DNA of 64,000 nucleotides from Bryopsis sp. KO-2023 (Eukaryota > Chlorophyta > Ulvophyceae > Bryopsidales > Bryopsidaceae). Of this stretch, positions 12,018-22,572 are shown in pieces. Below the pieces are notes generated by a model. It saw only the letters and a list, made by a program, of their open reading frames with translations, did not search any database and was not told where the DNA came from. Both the position numbers and the translations under genes were made by a program. The stretch lies in contig BSYQ01000011.1 of the NCBI GenBank assembly GCA_030272585.1, positions 744,001-808,000 of the forward strand. The letters are read 5' to 3'. Every line of letters starts with the position of its first letter. The stretch's first letter is position 1.

Positions 12018-14055
12018 ATGTTCAAGAATACTTTCCAGTCGGGGTTCTTGTCCATTCTGTACAGTATCGGAAGCAAGCCCCTTCAGATATGGGATAAGAA
12101 AGGTGAGTCCTCCGTTTCAAGAAATGCGATTCTCTTCACACGCTTGCTTATTTCGTTTGGTCGTCCATTCGTGGCTTGAGCAGCGAACTGAACTGGGGCT
12201 TGACGCGAAATTTTTGCGTTGGGGTGAATAACGGTCAAGGGGGCGTCTAGTGAGAATCGCGTGGAAGGGGGAAAGGGTTTTCCGGGGGTGGATTCATGAT
12301 ATCGAGCTGCTTTTTTCGCGGTTCCGACGTGTTACTGGCGGAAGTCGTCATCCGCGACGGGTCATCTTTTTCAAGGAGAATAAAAAACGTCAAAGTAGAC
12401 TTTCTTTCTTTTTGTACTTCTTCCGGGGGGGGGGGGGAGGGGGTGAAAGGGATTCACAAAGAAAACGCAAGCAGTCTTTTGTTTTGTTTTCCGGTCGTGT
12501 AAGATGGAGGACGACGGAAAGTAATGATCCTTTCCAAGTCCGTATCTTTAATTTCGTTTCTATTGGGGAGGAGGGGGGGGGGGAGGGGGAGCCAGCGTTC
12601 CCTTTGTTAATTTTTCTTTCTTTTTTTTTTTCTTTTCAGCCAACCCTTTCTAGGAAATTTTCTACGAAAACAACACCTCCCTCAGCACTCGTTAAATATC
12701 AGATCAACAAAATTAATTATGCATGCGGAAAAGGAAGCATAATCGAACAGATGTCTAAAAACATTTTTTTTTCTTTTTCCTTTGAACCTGCCCCACAACA
12801 ACAACAAAATAATAATATTTTTCTTTTTTTTTACAGTTCAAAATGGACACATCAAACGAATCACTGACCAAGACATCCAGAGCTCCGTCCTGGAAATCAT
12901 GTCGTCCAACGTCAGCACCACCTACATCACTTGTCCAGCAGACCCCGCTCGAACCTTGGGAATCAAGTTGCCCTTCTTGGTCATGATCATCAAAAATTTG
13001 AAAAAGTATTTCAGCTTCGAGGTGCAAGTTTTGGACGACAAGAACGTCCGAAGGAGGTTCAGGGCTTCCAATTACCAGGTGGGCAATATTATTTTGCTCA
13101 TTTTCCGACCTTTTTTTATTTTTTAAAATATTCCCCCCCCCCCTCTCTTCTGATTTGCTTTTGGGGAATCCGGATTCTCTCTGGGATGCCGGTGGATATG
13201 TCTATGTGCATCCCCCGTTCGGATTTTTTGAATTTTTTTTTGTTGTTTTGCTGTGCAGTCCACCACAAGAGTGAAGCCATTTATTTGCACGATGCCTATG
13301 CGATTGGATGAGGGTTGGAATCAAATTCAATTCAATCTATCAGATTTCACCAGACGTGCCTACGGTGAGAAATTGAGTCGTTGTTGTTTAACCTTTCCAT
13401 CATCATATCCCCCCCCCAAACCCCCCACCCTTTTTTCTATTTTAAATATGTTGTTTCGGGTGTCTAGTTTTTTTGTATGGTGGGCATGTGCAATTTTCAG
13501 GAAATGTATTGTAGTAGCAGCTTTCATTCCGTGAGTGAGTGAATTTTTTATTTTTTTTCTCTGAGGACAGTTTCCAAAAAACAAAAAAATGGTTCAGGGG
13601 GGTTGGCATGGAAATCAGATAGTTTTTTTGTTCTTGTTTTTTTTAGAGGAATAAGAAATACGTTTTTGGGGGAGGGAATCTGCCCTAAAACTAGAAAGAA
13701 AACAATCGATATGCACACAACTGAAAAAAAAAAACTTGAACTGGTGAAAATGTCAATGGCAGAAACGGGTCATCCATTTCTGACGATATGTTACGAAAAA
13801 AAAATAAAAAAAATAGTTTGTTCTATTTCTGCTGTTGCTCAGCAATAAGATTTTAAGAAGAACCACCACATTAATGACACATCGTTTATTTATTTATTTT
13901 TTTGGTTTGATTCAGGGACGAATTACATAGAGACCCTCCGTGTGCAAATTCATGCCAACTGTCGAATCCGTCGAATTTATTTCTCAGACAGACTGTACTC
14001 GGAGGAAGAGCTGCCACCAGAATTCAAACTTTTCCTTCCAATTCAAAAATCTTGA
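12018..14055 (+). CDS. CFAP20: Cilia- and flagella-associated protein 20
   Basis: Four exons join in phase: 12018-12102, 12837-13078, 13259-13364 and 13916-14055, giving 190 residues; animal CFAP20 is about 193. The protein begins [20 protein letters not shown] and keeps the family blocks [75 protein letters not shown] and a C-terminal FLPI. CFAP20 (Bug22/GTL3) is a conserved axoneme and basal-body protein that stabilises doublet microtubules. Its presence argues that the organism makes cilia or flagella at some stage. Introns range from about 180 to 734 bases and contain C- and G-runs. No frame breaks are seen, so this is a functional gene. Assignment is secure because the blocks are colinear over the whole length. 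Confidence 0.97.
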
Positions 14056-15947
14056 GGAGATTAAAAAAAAAAAAAAAAGTAAAAGCATGAAACGAAAAAT
14101 GAAAACGAGAATTTTGTTTTGTTTTCATATGGAACTCTATCTCTTTTTTTTCCGTACTTCCCCTGAAAAAAAATTAAAAAGAAAAAAAGAGAAAGCAAAG
14201 AGTGTGTAGTATTTTTTTTTTCCTGTTGTAATGGGGGAATGAAAAAGAGAGAGAAAAAACGCGAAGACAAAAAAAAAATGAGACATTGAGGAATTGAACT
14301 TGGGAAAAGGATGTTTTTTTCCTTTTTTTTTTTTTTAAAAAGGGGGGGGGGGAGAAGAGGGTTGCTGTTGTCATTTTCTTTAAAAGAGAATTATTTGTCT
14401 TTTTTTTGCTTTATCACAACAAAAGATCTCGGTTGGGCGAAGGAAAAAAAAGAAGGAAAAATCTAATACGTTTCAGGAAATTTTTTTATTATTTTTTTCT
14501 GGTTCGTATTGTTCTTTTTTTAAAAAGTTGTCATAGAAAAGGGAAGTATTTTGAAGAGGACAAAAACTCGGAAAAAAGAAAAGAGAATAAAAATTATGTT
14601 TGAAGAGGGAGGGTTGGGCGAATATCAACCATACGGAGTATATGAAAAGATTTGGTGCATCATTCATTGATACAGTGTGCATGTTTTCCCCATGAGTACG
14701 GTTTTCAGATTTTTCCAAGATCTCTGCTGCATATGAATTTCCTTTCTTATTGATTCGTTCCTTTTTTTTGGGTTTTGTTAAGGAAAGGGGTAGCAATGAC
14801 GGTTAATATTTGCCCTATGGTTTCCATTTTTATTTTATTTTTTTGAGGTAGATGACTTGAAATAGAGTAGAATATAGGTGAAGAATTTATGTGCCAATCA
14901 ATGTTTTTAATTCTATTTTGGTACAGAGAGATGTGGCCGTTGTGAGGAAGTTTGAATGGGGGCAAAAAATCAATCAATCAATGATTGCATGTTGCCTGGC
15001 AAAAAATATGGGTGCCATCTATGTTTGTCAAAATTATCAAAAATTTCTGTTCATCGCAGAAGATCAAAGTTGGAACTGAACCAAGGACACTCTTCGATTT
15101 TTTAAAAAATAAGGTTGTACTTTTTTTTTTTAGATGCTTATCAAATCCAGCGAAACATTCAGTGGTTTCAGTACATTAAAAATGTGTATCATCCTACTGG
15201 TCAACGTTCCAGACAATTTTTTCTTTGCGCCAAAAACCCAGAAGAAAAAAATTGACTGCTGCAGGTATTTGCCAGTAAGGTGCAGTACCTGGGACGGTAA
15301 CATTTGGGTTTAAATAAAAAACCTGAGAGGGTAAAACAATTCCCAGTAAATTCTGTTGCAACACCTTTTCGTACTCTTGACTTCGAGGAAACAATACAGT
15401 CTGAAGTTAATAATAAGCCTGAGGTTGGTTTGGAGATGTCACTGGAAGCAGAAAGAAAAAAAATGAAAAACCCTCGCCAAGAAGGGGAAGAAAAAAATGG
15501 ATAGAATATATCTTCAGCTCGAGGTACACCTTCGAGAAAACCAAACGAAAAAGAAGGCAATTCTCCAGAATTCGATTTTGACGAGACAAAGGAATCACAT
15601 GTTCTATGGATCCTAAAGCCTCCATATTTTTTTTCCATTTCCCTTCTTTTCGCATCTCTGTTTTTGATGCTTTAACAGCTGTAAGAAACTGAAGCAACAT
15701 AAACAGCAATGCCTACAAAAATTGCGTGACATGATACAATTGAGAAAAAAGAAGAATAGAAACATAAGGAGACGATACCTGTCCAGAACACGATTTCATT
15801 TCCTGACTCCAACGCACCCCTCTGGCTTCTGTAAGGACCTGAAATTGTCCATTTTAGTTTCGTTTTTTCCAACAAAGAAAAAGACAGAAAAGTGACTTGT
15901 AGTATTTTTCGTCACATATATTTTTTTAAATAGTGTTTATTCTATTG
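14056..15947. other. AT-rich spacer
   Basis: Homopolymer-rich DNA (A, T and G runs at 14064-14350) with no supported gene. A minus-strand TGGTTCAGTTCC sequence near 15071-15084 resembles an RNA polymerase III B box. A minus-strand frame at 15616-15530 ends at GTGTAC and could be an exon, but nothing else supports it. Confidence 0.45.
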
Positions 15948-16063
15948 TTTATGGAAAAAACTGGCTCGAAGTACCCACCCCAACACAACCACACAGACAC
16001 TCCAAGAAATCATTCATTCAACCTTTAAAAAACTGTCCCATATGTTCGAAAATCAAATATGCC
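15948..16063 (-). repeat. Split direct repeat B2 (element 3' end)
   Basis: 116 bp, identical by eye to 16379-16494, offset 431 bases. It marks the outer 3' boundary of the element. Confidence 0.92.
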
Positions 16064-16190
16064 TTTGTCCGAAAGAGATTACCCCCTATACAAAATCCTC
16101 ATTCATTTCCCTGTAACTCTCTTTTCCCCGTGCAGGACTTAAACAAAAAACTGCACAAAATACCAAAGAAAAACGGGCCGGGTGGGCGGG

Positions 16191-16379
16191 AAAAGCAAAA
16201 AGGTGGCGAGAACATAAGGACAACGCCTTTTAAAGCCACAAACTAAAACAAGGCGCACGCTGCCCCAAACACAAAACGCAAGCGCTGCCACAAATGCGTC
16301 AGCCGCGGCTGACTGTGCCAGCAAAACCCGCCCAGTACCGACCCAGCCCATAAACTCATGAACTGGAAGTTAATAACAT
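16191..16379 (-). repeat. Split direct repeat A2
   Basis: 189 bp, identical by eye to 20318-20506, offset 4127 bases. It abuts B1, sharing one base at 16379. Confidence 0.92.
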
Positions 16380-16494
16380 TTATGGAAAAAACTGGCTCGA
16401 AGTACCCACCCCAACACAACCACACAGACACTCCAAGAAATCATTCATTCAACCTTTAAAAAACTGTCCCATATGTTCGAAAATCAAATATGCC
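16379..16494 (-). repeat. Split direct repeat B1
   Basis: 116 bp copy of B2, directly joined to A2. The recombinase frame ends just inside it in element orientation. Confidence 0.92.
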
Positions 16495-16512
16495 CACCGA
16501 ACCGCCACTGCG

Positions 16513-18771
16513 TCACTCGAAGACAGAAGTATCGTCGAGAAAAGACGCAGGAGGCGCAGACAAGCCCGCGAACAGGGTAGCGCCAAAGGGTGCTGCCGAA
16601 GCTGCCAAGTCCAAATAACGCCAGATTGCGTTAGAGCGGGCAGACCATCCACCCCAAATGCGCAGCTTCCAAACGGGAACGCCGGAATGGAGAGCCGCTG
16701 TAGCGCCACCACGACGCAGAGAGTGCGAAGTCCAGTCGCCTGGGGGCAGCATAGGTTGGTAGAACTCACAGAAGGCTTGAAACCGAGTGCGAATGGAGGC
16801 ACCGGTGGTGGGGGGAGGGTCATCAGGTAACTGCCAAATGTAGGAAGACTCCGTGCCAGCAGCGATCCAGGCTTCGCGACGCCGGGAAAAATAGAGCAGG
16901 TAGAGGTCCAGGAGAAAGGAGGGGAGATCCCTGAGGGTGCGCAGGCGCAACCGCGGCGAACTTTGGGAGCCGACGCCCTTGGTATAGCGCTCTCGAAAAA
17001 AGAGTGCGTTGTCGGCCAGCAGAACCTCCAGGTCTCCTTCCAAAACCCCGGCGCCGCTGCAGGAGCGAGAGAAAAACAAGTAGAGGGTGGTCACGAGCAG
17101 GACGTCACGAAAAGGCGCCAATGCCAGCTCGGGCGTCACAGTCGCCAAAATGCGTTCCAAAACGCGAGGCGAAAACGCCTGAATGGCGTCGTCTCGTGGC
17201 CTCTCCTTGCCCCAACCACTGAGCACGCCGTTGATCATGCTGGTAAAAGTCAAAAGCTCCCAACCGAGAAGTTTCATCACACTTGCAATTCCAGAAAGGT
17301 AAGTGGTGGCGGTCGTCACAACCACTGAGCCGGAGGCCTTCATGGCATGGACGTAAGCCAGCAAGGTAGACTCGTCGGGAGGAAAAGCCTCAAATAGTTC
17401 GCCAAGACAAAACAATAAAAACCGAGAAAACTGGGGGCGCAACCCCTTCTGTGTACTTGGCGCCAACGCATTCAAACGCTGTTGCAACAAAGCCAAACCT
17501 CTCTCCTCGCCCAACGTAGCCAACTGTTGTGACCAAAACTCCGAATAGTCGTTCAGCACCAGACGGGTGATCCAGTCTCCGTCTGATAAACACTCCAGCG
17601 CCAACTTGAGGCGTTCGGCGGTACGGTCCCTCCGAAACGTCCTGGAATGATCGTGCTCGCGCTCGGAGGAAAAGTCACTATCCTCTTGGCCGACGCTGCT
17701 ATCCGTTGGAACCACGCGCGGTGTCCCCAATGGGGAACTAGGCACAAAGCTGGCAGGCGATGTCGGAGTAGAAACTCGATAGTCGTCGGTAACTCCGAAA
17801 GCGGGGGGAACACCCAGTTGCGTTCCGTCCGCCAGCTCGCAATGGGATGACGTAAGCAGTCGCCCCCCTCTGTGCCCGACTCCTCCTGTAATGAGTGGTA
17901 CCGTCCGAGTTGACGTGTCCCCAATGATGCGAACCGGTCGCACGTGCAGTGGTACTGGCGTTGGATAGTCGTGAATAACGACGGGTGTAGTCTGTACTCC
18001 TCGGCTGACGTGAGTCGGGACAGTATGTCGGGCATATGGTTGTCCTTGGACGGAATCCACTTGAGCTCCATGTCGATCCCCAATGAATCCAGGAGGCGAT
18101 ACACGTGACTGTACGTGCGATGTAACGCGCTGGAACGGGAAGTCTGCCGACTCAGCACCCAGCGAGTGACCAAACTGTCTGTCACCAGGGTGATGCGTTG
18201 ATTGCGCAGTTCCGATTTGAAATAATCGACGGCTTTGCGCACCGCCGTAATCTCCATTCCGTTGATGTGCTCCTTCTCCGTGTGTTGCCAGAAACCCGCG
18301 GCGAGTGCTGGAACTCTCTGTCCAGGGGTTTCCAACTTCGCTCCCCACCCCGTTGTACTGGCGTCGACGCTCAAAGTGTGAGTCGGAAGGGGAGGCCAAA
18401 GTGCCATGGAAACTGTGTTGGGATCCAGCTTCTGCCAATGGCGGAGCTCCTCCAAAGCTGGTCGCGACACCTGAACTCGGCTGCTCCAAGAACGCAGGCC
18501 TTGTAGACATCGGTAGAGGTGGTGGAGCCAGTAGCGCGTCCCTGGAATGGCGAGGCGACACGACTGCGCATACCCTGTGAACTGCGCGAGAACTCGAGCG
18601 GGCAATCGTCGCCCCTTCTGCAACGCTGTAACTCGCACTTGGCGAGCGAGCTTCTTGAGCTTCGCCAGCCTGTGTGGAGGCAAAATAAATAAGCACGACT
18701 CGGTATCGACAAGAAAACCGAGGTGCTGTAATCGTCGCTGTGGTTTCCAGGAAGATTTTTCTTCCTTCCAC
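16513..18771 (-). CDS. Tyrosine recombinase of the retrotransposon
   Basis: The frame is open for 752 codons, but the first 400 or so overlap the RT/RNase H frame and may not all be translated. The likely protein starts within or after the acidic linker near 17700. The catalytic region is about 17350-16540. A first Arg candidate lies in a helix around FSRSCSG. HSLRRGGATAA supplies the H-x-x-R motif. WGGWSARSNAIWRYL supplies the W/H and nucleophile Tyr region. This R-HxxR-Y layout is that of lambda-type recombinases used by DIRS elements to integrate a circular cDNA. The start codon is uncertain and expression may need internal initiation. The upstream overlap is unusually long. Confidence 0.85.
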   Translation of the reverse strand: MEGRKIFLETTATITAPRFSCRYRVVLIYFASTQAGEAQEARSPSASYSVAEGATIARSSSRAVHRVCAVVSPRHSRDALLAPPPLPMSTRPAFLEQPSSGVATSFGGAPPLAEAGSQHSFHGTLASPSDSHFERRRQYNGVGSEVGNPWTESSSTRRGFLATHGEGAHQRNGDYGGAQSRRLFQIGTAQSTHHPGDRQFGHSLGAESADFPFQRVTSHVQSRVSPPGFIGDRHGAQVDSVQGQPYARHTVPTHVSRGVQTTPVVIHDYPTPVPLHVRPVRIIGDTSTRTVPLITGGVGHRGGRLLTSSHCELADGTQLGVPPAFGVTDDYRVSTPTSPASFVPSSPLGTPRVVPTDSSVGQEDSDFSSEREHDHSRTFRRDRTAERLKLALECLSDGDWITRLVLNDYSEFWSQQLATLGEERGLALLQQRLNALAPSTQKGLRPQFSRFLLFCLGELFEAFPPDESTLLAYVHAMKASGSVVVTTATTYLSGIASVMKLLGWELLTFTSMINGVLSGWGKERPRDDAIQAFSPRVLERILATVTPELALAPFRDVLLVTTLYLFFSRSCSGAGVLEGDLEVLLADNALFFRERYTKGVGSQSSPRLRLRTLRDLPSFLLDLYLLYFSRRREAWIAAGTESSYIWQLPDDPPPTTGASIRTRFQAFCEFYQPMLPPGDWTSHSLRRGGATAALHSGVPVWKLRIWGGWSARSNAIWRYLDLAASAAPFGATLFAGLSAPPASFLDDTSVFE

Positions 18772-19571
18772 TGTAATCCCATTTGATTCATCATCCCCTT
18801 GACTAAAGTCCCAAAAATTTCTAACTCAGTGGGGTCACCATGCATCCCCATAAAATCGTCGAGATACCAAGTGATTCGAACTGGATCGGTCGAATTCCGA
18901 TATCGATCCCAAAATTTGAAAATAAAATCATCCTCCCCCTGAGATTCAAGATGAGTAACCCCTGCTGGGTTCCTAAGAAATCTAATGAATTGTTGGATCA
19001 ATTCACAAAAAAGAAGGGGAGAACCCCTGTACCCGAAAGGAAGTGAGGTGCAACGAAAAAATTCACCCTCCATCTCAAACTCAAAAAATTCCTGATCGTC
19101 AGGGTGTATTCCTAGATGAAAAAACGCATCCTTCAAATCCCACTTGATGAGATAATCATTAGGTCGGAGATGAGTAGAAAGTGACCTAAGATCCTCATAT
19201 TGAACTGGGTGAGGTTCGACCTGGCGATTCAACGGTCGCAAATCGATGATCAACCGCTTACCGCTAACCTCTCCGTTCTCGTTTCGTTTATCTACTAAAA
19301 AAGCGTGACTGCAAATCCCACTCGCGCTAGGCGCTGCGATTTTCTGAATCGCCCCTTTTCTGAGATAATCCTGTTTTATTTTTTCCCATTCGTCGTTTTT
19401 TTCGAAAGGTCTCACTCTTTTTTTCGGTCGAACTGGGTCGGGTACGCCGACAAACCTGGCGCGAATACCGTTTCTGATACGGTTGAGCACCCTTTGGCTC
19501 GTCCCCACTCTGACCCATTCCTGATAACGAGCTCGTACCTGGAGCGAAGTCCACGCCTGGTACGGATCCAT
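17553..19571 (-). CDS. Reverse transcriptase / RNase H polyprotein, DIRS order
   Basis: 672 residues. The RT domain spans about residues 70-330 with GKRLIIDLRPLNR, KWDLKDAFFHLGIHPDD, the SLPFGYRGSP block and the catalytic YLDDF box. RNase H follows with SVDASTTGWGA (first Asp), NGMEITAVRKA (Glu), LVTDSLVTRW (Asp) and SKDNHMPDILSR (last Asp). A C-terminal segment contains CDRFASLGTRQ, NWVFPPLSELP and LVPHWGHRAWF. It resembles the region after RNase H in DIRS-type polymerases that has been compared to a DNA adenine methylase; that comparison is tentative. The last 1.2 kb overlaps the recombinase frame in another phase. The start at 19571 shares a base with the gag stop. There is no aspartic protease or DDE integrase, as expected for this order. 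Confidence 0.93.
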   Translation of the reverse strand: MDPYQAWTSLQVRARYQEWVRVGTSQRVLNRIRNGIRARFVGVPDPVRPKKRVRPFEKNDEWEKIKQDYLRKGAIQKIAAPSASGICSHAFLVDKRNENGEVSGKRLIIDLRPLNRQVEPHPVQYEDLRSLSTHLRPNDYLIKWDLKDAFFHLGIHPDDQEFFEFEMEGEFFRCTSLPFGYRGSPLLFCELIQQFIRFLRNPAGVTHLESQGEDDFIFKFWDRYRNSTDPVRITWYLDDFMGMHGDPTELEIFGTLVKGMMNQMGLQWKEEKSSWKPQRRLQHLGFLVDTESCLFILPPHRLAKLKKLARQVRVTALQKGRRLPARVLAQFTGYAQSCRLAIPGTRYWLHHLYRCLQGLRSWSSRVQVSRPALEELRHWQKLDPNTVSMALWPPLPTHTLSVDASTTGWGAKLETPGQRVPALAAGFWQHTEKEHINGMEITAVRKAVDYFKSELRNQRITLVTDSLVTRWVLSRQTSRSSALHRTYSHVYRLLDSLGIDMELKWIPSKDNHMPDILSRLTSAEEYRLHPSLFTTIQRQYHCTCDRFASLGTRQLGRYHSLQEESGTEGGDCLRHPIASWRTERNWVFPPLSELPTTIEFLLRHRLPALCLVPHWGHRAWFQRIAASAKRIVTFPPSASTIIPGRFGGTVPPNASSWRWSVYQTETGSPVWC

Positions 19572-20254
19572 TATTCCGTTTTAGTGGTTTTTTCCTTTCC
19601 TCGGTCGCGAAAGCCTCCACTGCTTCCCGATCCACTTTCGTTTCGTTTTCTTCCCTGAGGTCGCGATCCCTGAGCGCGCTGTTGTCCTAGTGACTTAGAA
19701 AGTGACTTCAGGTAGTCTTCGCTCAAACTCTCGAGCGTACTGACGGTCCTAGTTCCGCTAAACTGTTTCGCCGCAAAAGAAAGGCGTATTTTTTCCTGAA
19801 GTAGTTTCCACGCCCCAGGGTGACTATCACCACTATCGGCTTTCAATCGCAACACTTCTAAACTTTCAACCGAAAGAACGAGAGTCCTGTAGAAACCTTG
19901 GGCGTAAGGCCCTAAAACTTGGCGCACTGCAGGCGGCGTGTGCGGACTACACAGGATCGTCAAAAAACCGCTGGTGAGATCAAACAAAGCCGAGACAACC
20001 GGCGACCAAGTGCGAAGCTCGCTCCCAAAGCCCCCAGGGCCGAGTTTTTCCAACAAACGATACCCTTGCACGGTCCCTTCGATAGGGAAGTAATCTCCGA
20101 TCGTAGTTCCACTCGGACGGTCGACTGGGTTAGTCGTAACGTGGGGGACTTTCTCGAGCGCGGTAACAAAAGACTGCCTTACGTAGGCTTCGTCAAAGTT
20201 TCCTAGGTCCTGGCCTAGAATATGTCGCAAAGCTTCCAGCAAAGCGTTTTCCAT
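19571..20254 (-). CDS. Gag-like protein of the YR retrotransposon
   Basis: 227 residues, first frame of the element, beginning MENALLEALRHILGQDLGNF. The first 160 residues look globular and helical. The last 30 are Ser/Gly/Arg/Lys-rich (GSGSSGGFRDRG), suiting nucleic-acid binding. No CCHC zinc knuckle is present, which is common in DIRS-order gag proteins. Its stop overlaps the next start in the sequence TAATG, so the RT frame may be reached by termination-reinitiation. Function is inferred from position and the basic tail, not from sequence similarity. Confidence 0.75.
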   Translation of the reverse strand: MENALLEALRHILGQDLGNFDEAYVRQSFVTALEKVPHVTTNPVDRPSGTTIGDYFPIEGTVQGYRLLEKLGPGGFGSELRTWSPVVSALFDLTSGFLTILCSPHTPPAVRQVLGPYAQGFYRTLVLSVESLEVLRLKADSGDSHPGAWKLLQEKIRLSFAAKQFSGTRTVSTLESLSEDYLKSLSKSLGQQRAQGSRPQGRKRNESGSGSSGGFRDRGKEKTTKTE

Positions 20255-20317
20255 TCGGGGGTAAAGATCTCCTTCAAGGAGCCGAGCCGTTCACGAGAGT
20301 GAAGGTCGGTTTTTGCA

Positions 20318-20506
20318 AAAAGCAAAAAGGTGGCGAGAACATAAGGACAACGCCTTTTAAAGCCACAAACTAAAACAAGGCGCACGCTGCCCCAAACACA
20401 AAACGCAAGCGCTGCCACAAATGCGTCAGCCGCGGCTGACTGTGCCAGCAAAACCCGCCCAGTACCGACCCAGCCCATAAACTCATGAACTGGAAGTTAA
20501 TAACAT
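20318..20506 (-). repeat. Split direct repeat A1 (element 5' end)
   Basis: 189 bp copy of A2 at the outer 5' boundary. It probably carries the element's promoter, since transcription must start here to include the gag frame at 20254. Confidence 0.92.
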
Positions 20507-22572
20507 AAATCCCTATGTTTCTTTGTCATGTTTCATTGACTTGTGTTTTTGAAAAGAATCCAGTATAAGCGTGAAGAATCTCCTGAGACATGAGCACCAT
20601 ACTTTTTGCAAAAAAGTTGTAAGAGGGCATCCATCACGAAAAGCAAGAACAATAATCTAACCAGAATCTTTCATCTACAGCGGAGTGTGTTTGTTCGAAT
20701 TTTGCTCTGGAAGCTCTGCCATCGAACAATCAGACCATGTATTGAGATGGCTCCTCCTGAGCTCAATGTGCTGCATCCGATTAAAGTCACACGAAATAAA
20801 TGGTGTGATTCGTTCATCTTCTCGCATGTTTTGAAACCTTCAGATATTCATTTAATTCGTGCCGACCTGTGGGCCACAGGCTGTGGCTGTCTGGAAACGG
20901 TGGTGGTGGACGACCATCATGCCTTGATTAGTTGGACTCCCGAAAATTCCCTCGAGGTTCGTTGCAAAACTGCACACAGAAAGGGATGCTTGTAAACGAA
21001 AACAGAACGCACGCACATCTCAGTTGACTCCTTGCTGGCCAGAACCCAACTGTAACCGTCGCATCTTTAGCCAACGAGTTCATTCCTGTGGAATGACCCC
21101 TCTGATGTCGGTTTGGTGATCGAGATAATACAAGGGAAACATTGGGTTGTGTCAGCCGGGGTGCCAGCCAGGTGTGAGCGTGTTTGAAGAAGAAACGACC
21201 AGCTCGCTTCACTTTAAATTTGGATCAAGACAGAGTGCGTATTTTGTTGAACTCTTTGACTTCGTTTGAAAGAAAGACTGAAGGGCTGCTTGGTGCCCTT
21301 TGTTGTTATTGTGTGAAAATCAAAATGTGGAGACCGAATCGTAATCCTAGTCGCAACGATCCACTCTACGGACCCGGTCAGAATTGTTTCTCCACGATAT
21401 ATTCGAAAACCGATTCGATATGTTACTTGGTTCGAAAACCCCAAGACCTCTCAAACGCCACTCCCACGGCATCCTCGGATTCTCAGGCTTTTTTCGGGGT
21501 TTTTTCTTTTCTCTTTGTGGCCTTCTTTATCAAGTAGCCTTCGTTCTTCTTTTGCTGCATTGTTTCTACTTTACTTTTCGTTTACTTTTGATGGATGCTG
21601 GCAGGTTTGGCTGATGCCCGGATTCGTGAATTCAAAGTTAAAGTTGCAAGAAGTCAGCGTTTGCGCAAACATGCTCTTTCATGAACTTCATGTAAATCAT
21701 ACAAGCAAGCAATCGATCAAGCTTTGATCACTAACAAACATCCGATGGTGAAAAGGAGCCCTGTGTTTCAGGTCAAGGGAAAAAAAGAAAGGCTGAGAAA
21801 AAGGCAGCCGCCAACCTTGTCTTCCCTCGTCCACGAACTTGAGGTTGCTTTGGGAACGCACTGGAATTGCTTTTCGCCCAGGCTGGCCTGAGTGCTGGAA
21901 AATCGTTGTTGTCAACTTGTTTGCTTTGAAGGTATCGGATGGGGAAAGGTTTCCCCCCTGTTTTCTTGTTGGCTTTTCACGGTGTGACATCAAGCAGAAC
22001 AGGGAGAACGGGGGTGCATCATGAAACTCTCGTTGTTTTTTGATCCATTGAAAAAGGAGGGGCTGCCAGGAAATTAGTTTGGATGAATTTCCTCGAAACT
22101 TAGTCTTCCAGGCTTGACGTCTCAGCCTCAAATGGAGGCATTTCAGCACAGACTTGATCGGATGAGTGCAGGGCAGAACGTGGGTCTGACTGGAAGACCA
22201 GACCGGCGGCGGAGTCAGTTTGTTCGAATTCTGCTCTGGTTCGGTGTTCTGTGTGGACACAAGTGCTGTTGGTTGAAATGGATAACAAAAGGAAGACTGG
22301 CAATTCGGTTCGAAATGAAAACACAAGAAGAAGAAGACGCAAGAAGGAAAATTTTTACAGCTGGCCCACCATCAAACAACAAACTCTATCCCTCCATCCC
22401 CACATATCTGCTAGAAGCCGCCAATGCTAAGGAAAATTTGCTAAAACCCGGTACTACAGTCTAGTGCAGTTTTTCAGACACTGCCCCCTCCAGTCCAAAC
22501 TCCAAAGAAGCCCACCAAAACAGAACCCATTTTTTTTTCGATTTTTTTTTTTTTTTTTTTTAAGAAACGAAG
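20507..22572. other. Spacer, possible isolated exon
   Basis: A + frame from an acceptor at about 20682 to 20955 (containing MAPPELNVLHPIKVTRNK and LETVVVDDHHALISW, ending before a GTTCGT donor-like site) looks protein-like but has no partner exon or recognised family. The words TTTGTTCGAATTTTGCTCTGG near 20689 and TTTGTTCGAATTCTGCTCTG near 22216 are nearly identical, hinting at a dispersed repeat. A T20 run lies at 22543-22562. Confidence 0.3.

Larger units (their letters stand above)
15948..20506 (-). mobile_element. Tyrosine-recombinase retrotransposon with split direct repeats (DIRS order, PAT/Kangaroo-like ends)
   Basis: A 4.56-kb element on the minus strand. In element orientation the order is A1 (20506-20318), gag-like ORF, RT/RNase H ORF, recombinase ORF, B1 (16494-16379), A2 (16379-16191), a 127-bp gap, and B2 (16063-15948). 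A1 and A2 are 189 bp and look identical; B1 and B2 are 116 bp and look identical. This A1-ORFs-B1A2-B2 plan is the split-direct-repeat arrangement known from PAT, Ngaro and Volvox Kangaroo elements. There it fits a circular DNA intermediate integrated by a tyrosine recombinase, without target duplication. No long terminal repeats, integrase DDE motif or target duplication is visible. All three frames are open and repeat copies are identical, so insertion is recent and the copy may be active. Base composition is more GC-rich than the flanks. Confidence 0.93.
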
